64,000 nt of DNA from Pedobacter sp. BMA. Its GTDB lineage: Bacteria > Bacteroidota > Bacteroidia > Sphingobacteriales > Sphingobacteriaceae. The notes under the pieces were generated by a model. That model had not been told where the DNA came from, searched no databases, and was given only the letters and a program-made list of their open reading frames with translations. The DNA is taken from positions 248,001 to 312,000 of the forward strand of contig NZ_LECU01000004.1 of NCBI RefSeq assembly GCF_001027745.1, written 5' to 3'. This document shows, piece after piece, positions 55,152-62,223 of this stretch (its first letter is position 1; every line of letters begins with the position of its first letter). Position numbers and translations under genes: made by a program.

Positions 55152-57440
55152 TTATTTTTCAGTTGATAACGAGTAAGGGAAATCAACAGGGTTTGAACCT
55201 CTGGTTTTGTTTGGCATTGCACTCATGTTAAAGTTTAATACCGCACCTTTTTGTAAACCGCTATGGCTGATCCAGTTTTTAGAATACGGTTTCCCATTCA
55301 TTGACAATGACTGCACGTAACGGTTGTTATCGCTATTAGCAGGAGCATTGATGGCAACAGTTTTACCGTTTTCCAGAGTAATGGTTACCTTTTTAAATAA
55401 TGGCGCACCCAGTACGTATTGATCTACTGCCGGTGTAACCGGGTAGAATCCCATTGCTGAAAATACATACCATGCTGAGGTTTGTCCATTATCTTCATCA
55501 CCACAATAGCCATCAGGTGTTGCCTTATACATCCTGTTCATGGTTTCCCTTACCCAATACTGAGTTTTATAAGGTGCGCCACCATAGTTATATAAATAAA
55601 TCATGTGTTGAATAGGCTGATTTCCATGGGCATACTGACCCATATTGGCAATTTGCATTTCACGAATTTCATGAATTACGCCACCATAAGCACTTTCATC
55701 AAATACCGGAGGCATAGAGAATACTGAATCCAGTTTGGTTACAAACTTATCATGGCCCCCCATTAATTTTGCTAAACCATCTACATCCTGAAATACTGAC
55801 CAGGTGTAGTGCCAGCTGTTACCTTCAGTAAACGCTCCACCCCATTTAAATGGACTGAACGGACTTTGAAAGGTACCATCCTGATTTTTACCACGCATTA
55901 AACCAGATGCCGGATCGAAAAGATTTTTATAATTCATGGCTCTTTTCTTGTAGATATCGATTTCTGACGCTGGTTTACCTAAGGCCCTGCCTAACTGGTA
56001 AATGGTAAAATCATCATATGAATATTCTAAAGTTTTGGCAGCATTTTCGTTTTTCTTTACATCAAACGGAACATAACCCAGTTCATTATAGTATTTAACC
56101 CCATCACGGCCAACTGCTTCCATCGGACCTTCGTTGTTGGCTCCATGTTTCAAAGCTTCCCATAAAGTCTGGATATCGTAACCACGCATTCCTTTAATGT
56201 AGGCATCAGATACTACCGAAGCGGAATTGTTACCCACCATAATATTAGCATAACCCGGGCTGCTCCACTCTGGTAACCAACCGCCTTCTTTATAGTCATT
56301 GATTAAGCCTTGCTGCATTTCTTTGTTTATAGAAGGATAAACTAAGTTCAGGAAAGGATAAAGCGCTCTGAAAGTATCCCAGAATCCTGTTCCTGCAAAC
56401 ATGTAACCTGGTAAAACCTGTCCGTTATATGGGCTGTAGTGAACGACCTGATTTTGCGCATCCAACTCATACAGTTTATTAGGGAAAAACAGCGTGCGGT
56501 ACAAGCAAGAATAGAAAGTGCGGGTTTGATCAATAGATCCGCCTTCAACTGCAATTTTGCTCAGGGTTTTGTTCCAAACCGCTCTGCCTTTTGCTTTTGT
56601 TGCATCGAAGCCATCGTTGGCTAACTCTCTTTTTAAGTTAAGGTCGGCCTGTTCGAAACTGATGAATGAAGAAGCTACTTTAGCCACTACCTGTTCGCCC
56701 TTTTGTGTGGCAAAACCAATTACAGCACCGGTATGGTCAGCAGTAAGTTCCAGTTCATTATCGTTAAGTTTTTTATCGTCCCAGGTTTTAGCCAGCTTGA
56801 AATCTTTGTTGAAATAGATAACAAAATAATTCTTGAAATTTTTAGGGAGTGGTCCGCGGGCATATTTTGAAGTATATCCGATGATCTTCCTCTCCGCAGG
56901 GATTATTTTAATATATGAGCCTCTGTTCTGAGCATCTACAACTACAAAAGAGCTATCTGTTTTTGGAAAGGTAAACCTAAACTGAGCTGCACGTTCTGTA
57001 GGCGTGATTTCAGTAGTCACATCAGCGTCTGCCAGGTATACACTATAGTAATATGGCTTGGAAACTTCTGCTTTATGGCTAAACCAGCTTGCGCGGTTTT
57101 CGTCCTTATATCTCAGTTTACCTGTAACGGGCATGATTGAAAAAGCGCCATAGTCATTCATCCATGGGGATGGCTGGTGCGTTTGCTTAAAACCACGGAT
57201 TTTGTCGGCATCATAAACATATGCCCATCCATCACCGTTTTTTCCTGTTTGTGGCGACCACATGTTCATTCCCCATGGCAAACCAATTGCCGGGTAAGTA
57301 TTTCCATTTGAAAGATCTGGCTTGGATTGCGTTCCCATCAGGGGGTTTATCCAGTCGACCGGATCGGTGATTTTGCCTACTGTTTGTGCAAAGCTGGTTG
57401 AGGCTGCAACACTCAGTAGGGCGATAAATAGTTTTTTCAT
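55152..57440 (-). CDS. GH92 alpha-mannosidase
   Basis: A 762-residue secreted glycosidase with signal peptide ending near residue 18 (STSFAQ). GH92 hallmarks are GNTYPAIGLPWGMNMWSPQT near 44-63, TFYSCLYRTLFFPN near 300, GTGFWDTFRALYP near 350, and DGYCGDEDNGQTSAWYVFSA in the C-terminal catalytic domain. GH92 enzymes are calcium-dependent exo-alpha-mannosidases; most attack alpha-1,2/1,3 or 1,6 mannose on N-glycans or yeast mannan. The linkage is not decided here. It starts 20 bases after the upstream BSP-like gene, placing it in the same operon. Confidence 0.95.
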   Translation of the reverse strand: MKKLFIALLSVAASTSFAQTVGKITDPVDWINPLMGTQSKPDLSNGNTYPAIGLPWGMNMWSPQTGKNGDGWAYVYDADKIRGFKQTHQPSPWMNDYGAFSIMPVTGKLRYKDENRASWFSHKAEVSKPYYYSVYLADADVTTEITPTERAAQFRFTFPKTDSSFVVVDAQNRGSYIKIIPAERKIIGYTSKYARGPLPKNFKNYFVIYFNKDFKLAKTWDDKKLNDNELELTADHTGAVIGFATQKGEQVVAKVASSFISFEQADLNLKRELANDGFDATKAKGRAVWNKTLSKIAVEGGSIDQTRTFYSCLYRTLFFPNKLYELDAQNQVVHYSPYNGQVLPGYMFAGTGFWDTFRALYPFLNLVYPSINKEMQQGLINDYKEGGWLPEWSSPGYANIMVGNNSASVVSDAYIKGMRGYDIQTLWEALKHGANNEGPMEAVGRDGVKYYNELGYVPFDVKKNENAAKTLEYSYDDFTIYQLGRALGKPASEIDIYKKRAMNYKNLFDPASGLMRGKNQDGTFQSPFSPFKWGGAFTEGNSWHYTWSVFQDVDGLAKLMGGHDKFVTKLDSVFSMPPVFDESAYGGVIHEIREMQIANMGQYAHGNQPIQHMIYLYNYGGAPYKTQYWVRETMNRMYKATPDGYCGDEDNGQTSAWYVFSAMGFYPVTPAVDQYVLGAPLFKKVTITLENGKTVAINAPANSDNNRYVQSLSMNGKPYSKNWISHSGLQKGAVLNFNMSAMPNKTRGSNPVDFPYSLSTEK

Positions 57441-57460
57441 TTGTGTGTTTATTATGATTT

Positions 57461-58129
57461 CTAAATTTCAGGATTCTTAACGTAATCACTCCAAAGTGCA
57501 TCCAAATCTTTACCTGTTAGCCTTGTCCAGATTGCAGGTGTATAGGTGTGATCTCTCAATGAAGCATCTACAGTTTTGATAGTACCTGGTTTAGATTTTT
57601 CTAACCATGCAAAAAACCTGGCCGTAATTCTGTAGCTGTTTTTATAGGAGTGTTCGGGCTTTAGAGCTGGCAATATCCATTTTGCTCCTGCATTATCAAC
57701 ACCAAATTTATAACGGGCATAATCGGCTATTCCTTCCGTTAACCATCCTGGACCTACACTCCTTCCGTAATCCTGAACGATATGCATGACTTCGTGGGTA
57801 ACTACATCGATATCTTCAGGATGTTTAACCATCCATATCGAGCTATAGGTTACTTTACCATCTGCGGTTGCGGCGACACCATCGTAAGTTGTATCGACAA
57901 AAAACTTTACGTTCTTTAGGGTAGACGGATTGTATTCCTTCGCCAGTTTCGGGTATACTTCGAAGAATGTCTTGATAAGCCGTTTTTTTAATGCAGGGTC
58001 AAGTGCCGGAAAGTTGCTTTCGAACGATAGTGTATATCCGTTCTTTTTGATCACTTCCTGCGCCGAAAGCTTACTGTTGAAGATTAAACAGATTACTGCA
58101 AAGACAAGAAAAATAGATTTTTTATTCAT
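57461..58129 (-). CDS. basic secretory protein (BSP) family putative zinc peptidase
   Basis: A 222-residue protein. The signal peptide ends near residue 23 (KLSAQE). The zinc-site motif HEVMH is at 112-116 in DVVTHEVMHIVQDYG, and TEGIADYARYKFG at 131-143 supplies a likely third ligand. The end is KNSYRITARFFAWLE and LTGKDLDALWSDYV. It matches the plant/bacterial basic secretory protein family, thought to be metallopeptidases (gluzincin-like by motif). Catalysis is not proven. It is the first gene of the GH92 operon, and a TAAAACGTTTTA palindrome lies 60 bases upstream. Confidence 0.88.
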   Translation of the reverse strand: MNKKSIFLVFAVICLIFNSKLSAQEVIKKNGYTLSFESNFPALDPALKKRLIKTFFEVYPKLAKEYNPSTLKNVKFFVDTTYDGVAATADGKVTYSSIWMVKHPEDIDVVTHEVMHIVQDYGRSVGPGWLTEGIADYARYKFGVDNAGAKWILPALKPEHSYKNSYRITARFFAWLEKSKPGTIKTVDASLRDHTYTPAIWTRLTGKDLDALWSDYVKNPEI

Positions 58130-58189
58130 TTGATTATTAATAGGTGATTTTGGTTAGCATGATTAGCAGTGCAAAATAAAAATAATATG

Positions 58190-58201
58190 TAAAACGTTTT
58201 A
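58190..58201 (-). promoter_or_regulatory. 12-bp palindrome with central CG, candidate operator
   Basis: TAAAACGTTTTA is a perfect palindrome 60 bases before the BSP-like start codon. On the minus strand a TTATTTTGCAC stretch, similar to a -7 box, follows at about 58167-58178. This places the palindrome near the -33 element. LacI-family operators often have an AT-rich palindrome with a central CG. No LacI gene is in the window. Confidence 0.5.
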
Positions 58202-58294
58202 GTAAATCATCAAAATTTTACGATAAATATTTATTTTTTATTTCTGGCATCATATTTCCAGACGCTTAAGGCGACCACCTCTATTTCTCAAACA

Positions 58295-59275
58295 CTATTT
58301 ACTGCTATATTTAAGGGCTAACTGATCTGGATTTTTGCTGTAATCACCCCAAAGCTGATCGATATTTTTTCCTGTCAGTTCAACCCATGACTCCTCGGTG
58401 TATTTATGTGCACGGAGTTGGGAATCGAGCTGGGCGATTAAACCCTCCTTTACATTTTGTTCTAACCAGGCAAAAAACCTTGCAGTGATTCTATAGCTGT
58501 TTTTATAGCTTTGTTTTTCGTTGAATGCGGGCAAGCTCCATTTCGAACCTACATTATCAACCCCGTATTTATACCGAACATAATCGGCAATACCTTCTGT
58601 TAGCCATACCGGACCAGCACTGTAACCATATCCCTGAACGATATGCATCGTTTCGTGCGTGACTACATCGATATCCGTTGGATGTGCTTTCATATAGCCG
58701 GCGCTGAATAATATTCTGTTTCCACTGGCTTCGGCTACTGCTTTATAGGCCGTATCTACCACAAATAGAACATTATGTGTAGACTTATTATTAAACGTTT
58801 TCACTAACGTAGGATATATTTCAAAATAGGTATCAATCAAATTCTGGCGAACCTTTGGATCCAGGTTTGGGTCTTTACTGATGAAGGTTAGTGAGTATCC
58901 TTTTTTCTTATCCTGACTATAGAAGGACCAGTTTTTAGTAAATGCGGTGCGGAGCTCTTTTTCTATTTTGCGCTGTGACTTTCCTTGTAGCCAGGAATTG
59001 TTAATTTTTATTTCTCCAGCTTTGGCTTTGATTGTTGTGTTTTCATTTCCATCGAGCGTTACTATTGCTTCACGTTTCGTTCGGTAACCATCCGCGGATG
59101 CGAAAAAGGGGTACGTATTGTAGAAAGCTGCGGTGATTTTGTTTTTTGTTTCCTGATTTAACTGGTTGGAAGGATCATTGAATGAAACCTGATAGCCTTT
59201 CCGTTTTTCATTTTGTCCGTAAGTGTTAAATGCAAAAAGTAGTGCTATAATGACGATTAAAAAATTTCTGTTCAT
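58295..59275 (-). CDS. basic secretory protein (BSP) family, with duplicated N-terminal part
   Basis: A 326-residue protein. I start at the ATG at 59275, which gives a signal peptide MNRNFLIVIIALLFAFNTYG; the longer frame begins inside the previous gene. Residues 27-60 and 125-160 are alike (KGYQVSFND...FYNTYP versus KGYSLTFIS...YFEIYP), so the N-terminal subdomain occurs twice; only the second copy continues into the zinc motif HETMH at 207-211 and TEGIADYVRYKYG. The first copy lacks any HExxH. It follows the HExxH lipoprotein gene by 71 bases, so both probably share a transcript. Confidence 0.87.
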   Translation of the reverse strand: MNRNFLIVIIALLFAFNTYGQNEKRKGYQVSFNDPSNQLNQETKNKITAAFYNTYPFFASADGYRTKREAIVTLDGNENTTIKAKAGEIKINNSWLQGKSQRKIEKELRTAFTKNWSFYSQDKKKGYSLTFISKDPNLDPKVRQNLIDTYFEIYPTLVKTFNNKSTHNVLFVVDTAYKAVAEASGNRILFSAGYMKAHPTDIDVVTHETMHIVQGYGYSAGPVWLTEGIADYVRYKYGVDNVGSKWSLPAFNEKQSYKNSYRITARFFAWLEQNVKEGLIAQLDSQLRAHKYTEESWVELTGKNIDQLWGDYSKNPDQLALKYSSK

Positions 59276-59346
59276 GGTTTTGTGTACAAAATAAAAATGA
59301 TTTTGCCGAACGCAAAACCATTTGGTAAAGTATATTAAGGATATCG

Positions 59347-60318
59347 TTAATAAGTAATTGCTGGGAAGTCGGTTTTTGCTTTTGTCAGCATTGGTGCCCA
59401 ATCCGCTCCTTTTTCGTCTTTCGGACCAAATGCTGTTAGGGCAAGAGTGGAAAGATCAGCCTTTGCGGCACCACTCCAAAAGTGTATAAATTCTCCGAAG
59501 TTCATTTTTCTGGTGTATTGCTGGTAAGTTTTGCCTTGTACTGAAATTGACTGTTTTGGAAAATGCTGGGATAATAAAGTAAAGAATCCATTTAAAACTT
59601 TCGCTTTACCATAATTTTCATAAATAGGAAGAAACCAGTTCTTAAACCATTGTGTACCTGCTTTTGGATAGGTATCTGTTGTGGTCATCATTTTTGCTGA
59701 CCAGCGTTGAGCATCGGCAGTTCTGTTGAGTCCCAAATAGACATCATACTGATAAATTTCCATCCATTTACTATCATGCCAGATATCAAATGCGGGAGAT
59801 TCTTTAACTCCTTTGGAAGCGCCTTCAACAATATGACCAATTTCATGGGTTGACAAATCAATATCATTATCAATACCCGTGGTCCATGCATCAAGGCTGC
59901 TTGCTCCGCAGTCTGTTACATTTCTGTAATCATGGCCGGCATCAAGATACGTGCCGGGGTGACCACCACTGTATTTACCAGCATGATAAATGACAAACAA
60001 CCGGCTATCATCACCAAATTTACCGTACGTTCTTTTCGTATAATTCCAGGCTTCGGCCATGTATGTTTTAGGCCATACGACGGTTGGCTTTACATCGCCA
60101 TCGTAATAAACTACTACACTTGTATCGTAGGAAATACGATTAAGCAACTGTACGTGTTCGAACCAATGTTCCTTCCAGGTTTTTGATGGCGCATTAGGGG
60201 GGTCTACAGCCTCCACTAAGGGTGGTGCAGGGCTAACCGTTTCAACTGGCGATTTCTTCCCATTACAAGCTAGCAAAGTGAATAATGAAATGACAGATAA
60301 AGAGAGTATGTTTTTCAT
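59347..60318 (-). CDS. secreted lipoprotein with HEIGH putative zinc-peptidase motif
   Basis: A 323-residue protein. The lipoprotein signal ends at LLAC with Cys18, then a Pro/Val-rich linker to about 45. The motif HEIGH is at 158-162 in DLSTHEIGHIVEGASKG, so a zinc metallopeptidase is likely. Residues 119-135 (GHPGTYLDAGHDYRNV) are conserved-looking and rich in His and Asp. I cannot place it in a named peptidase family. It comes directly after the susD terminator and before the BSP genes, suggesting work on the peptide part of a glycoprotein at the cell surface (inference). Confidence 0.78.
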   Translation of the reverse strand: MKNILSLSVISLFTLLACNGKKSPVETVSPAPPLVEAVDPPNAPSKTWKEHWFEHVQLLNRISYDTSVVVYYDGDVKPTVVWPKTYMAEAWNYTKRTYGKFGDDSRLFVIYHAGKYSGGHPGTYLDAGHDYRNVTDCGASSLDAWTTGIDNDIDLSTHEIGHIVEGASKGVKESPAFDIWHDSKWMEIYQYDVYLGLNRTADAQRWSAKMMTTTDTYPKAGTQWFKNWFLPIYENYGKAKVLNGFFTLLSQHFPKQSISVQGKTYQQYTRKMNFGEFIHFWSGAAKADLSTLALTAFGPKDEKGADWAPMLTKAKTDFPAITY

Positions 60319-60338
60319 GGTTTAAATAACTTGGTTTT

Positions 60339-60369
60339 AAAAAAAAGCACCGGGCTTCAACCCGGTGCC
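60339..60369 (-). terminator. intrinsic terminator after the second susD
   Basis: GCACCGGG and CCCGGTGC form a perfect stem with a six-base loop and eight T on the minus strand. It lies between susD and the HEIGH gene, so the peptidase genes need read-through or a promoter of their own. Confidence 0.9.
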
Positions 60370-60377
60370 AAACAATT

Positions 60378-62213
60378 TTACCAGCCTGTATTTTGAACAA
60401 TTACAGGCACTTTTTGGATTTCTCCGTTTGGAATAGGCCACAAATAGTGTTTCTTTTGAAAAACCCTATTTTCGATTACTACCGGAGTATAAAAACCTGG
60501 TGCATTTTGAGTGATATTTAAACCACGAATTTGAGTATCCGTAGTTTCTGCAATTTTCCACTCTCTTGTGTAAAAATAACGATCTAATTCGAAAGCTAAC
60601 TCAACACGGCGTTCGCGACGGATTGCATCTCTCATGTTGGATGGCACTGCAATACCTCCGCTTCCATAAACCGGGATGCCTGCTCTACTTCTGATGCGAT
60701 TTAAGTATATTAAAATATCCGGGTCTGATGGATTAGATTCCTGAAGTGCTTCGATATAATCTAAATAAATTTCTGCTAATCTGATCATAGTAAAAATAGA
60801 CCGGCCAGCTGACCATCCTGCAACAGTCAGATGCTTTCTGGACGTGTATCCTGTTTTAGAATAATCGGTGTTTGAAATGGCAGATTTACCTGCGTTTCCG
60901 TTAAATTCGAAACTAGTGACGATATTTGATGAAGTGTTGATCCATTTACGGCCTGAGTAAGTAATATTCGCATAAAACCGAGGTTCTCTGTTTACATACA
61001 TGTTGCTGATGGACCTTGGAGTACCCTGATCATTTGGGTCAGGCGCCTGATAATTTGATGTTCCAGAGGCTGAATAGGTCGGGTCATTTTCTATAGGTAA
61101 GCCATTAGCAGTGAAGTAAGCATCTACCAGTTGTTGAGAAGGCGATAAAAATGAGCCCCCTTTATCCCCACCTGTGGCACCATTGTGATTGGGAGCCAAG
61201 GAATATTGATAAAAGGTAACATCACCACCCCTCCCGAAAATAATTTCAGAATTCCATCCATTTAAAAACACATCCCTCGTAGCAATAAAGGCCCTGTTAA
61301 ATGGTGTATTTGGTGTAACAGGGTTACTGGTTGGAACTGAAGATACGGTGTACAGGGCGTAGTTGGCATAATTTGGGTTATTTAAAAATGCTTTGGCCGC
61401 GGTAGCTAATCTGGTCCATTTTGCTACACTGTAAGTCTGGTTGATAAGCTGCTTGCCATCGCTATTTTTAAGGGCCGCATAGTCTGTATTTCCATTGAAT
61501 AATGGACGCGCAGCAGTTAATAAGGTCTTAATTTTATAGGCTTCTGCAACGGAGGCATTGATGTGACCATAGTCTTCACTAGCCTGCGGTGTAGCTGGAA
61601 GCTTTGCAATCACCGCATCTAATTCTGAAACGATATAATCGACACACTCATCCATTGAGCTACGAGGTTTACTTATTGCTTCAAGTGGAGCATCAGATGC
61701 GATTGGATCATTACCTAATAAAACCACCGGACCATATTGCCTGATTAGATAGTAATAATAAATAGCTCTTAGTGCTTTAGCTTCATTATAATACCGGTTT
61801 ATGATGTCTATACCACCAATATTACAATCTGTACATCTTGTCACATTAGCCATAAATGAACTCGCTGCCTGAATACCCCTGTAATAATTTTGCCAATGGT
61901 AGTTTACCTGTCCGGTAGTAGCATCCCATGCTCCTGTATTTACACTTTCTGTGAAGTTGGGTAGCGTATAATCAGCTTCATCGGAAGCAGCTGTCCATGG
62001 ACCAATATTACCAAGCCCTGAAGCAGAGCGATCATAGTTTTGGTCTGGCAGGGTTGAGTAAATATTTGCTAACGCCTGATCAACTGTTGACTTCCTCTCG
62101 TACATCTGATCAAAAGTTAGTCTGTCGTCAGGTACCTGATTCAAGAATTTTTTACAACCGTTATTGCCCATTAATAGCAATACGCCAGCTGTATATATCA
62201 ATAATTTTTTCAT
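60378..62213 (-). CDS. susD: SusD/RagB-family outer-membrane lipoprotein
   Basis: A 611-residue surface lipoprotein; the signal ends at GNNGC with Cys20. The family layout is clear: DRLTFDQMYERKSTVDQALA at the N-terminus, TPR-like helices through the middle, and the C-terminal MIRLAEIYLDYIEAL and RDAIRRERRVELAFELDRYFY motifs. It should bind the substrate for the SusC partner, whose stop lies only ten bases upstream. Together with GH92 and the peptidase-like genes downstream, the ligand may be a mannose-rich glycopeptide, but this is inference. Confidence 0.95.
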   Translation of the reverse strand: MKKLLIYTAGVLLLMGNNGCKKFLNQVPDDRLTFDQMYERKSTVDQALANIYSTLPDQNYDRSASGLGNIGPWTAASDEADYTLPNFTESVNTGAWDATTGQVNYHWQNYYRGIQAASSFMANVTRCTDCNIGGIDIINRYYNEAKALRAIYYYYLIRQYGPVVLLGNDPIASDAPLEAISKPRSSMDECVDYIVSELDAVIAKLPATPQASEDYGHINASVAEAYKIKTLLTAARPLFNGNTDYAALKNSDGKQLINQTYSVAKWTRLATAAKAFLNNPNYANYALYTVSSVPTSNPVTPNTPFNRAFIATRDVFLNGWNSEIIFGRGGDVTFYQYSLAPNHNGATGGDKGGSFLSPSQQLVDAYFTANGLPIENDPTYSASGTSNYQAPDPNDQGTPRSISNMYVNREPRFYANITYSGRKWINTSSNIVTSFEFNGNAGKSAISNTDYSKTGYTSRKHLTVAGWSAGRSIFTMIRLAEIYLDYIEALQESNPSDPDILIYLNRIRSRAGIPVYGSGGIAVPSNMRDAIRRERRVELAFELDRYFYTREWKIAETTDTQIRGLNITQNAPGFYTPVVIENRVFQKKHYLWPIPNGEIQKVPVIVQNTGW

Positions 62214-62223
62214 GCTTTTAATT

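Noticed and set aside
58295-59401. Longer 368-residue start for the duplicated BSP protein
   Set aside because: The extra 42 residues overlap the upstream gene and bury the clear signal peptide that begins at the ATG at 59275.
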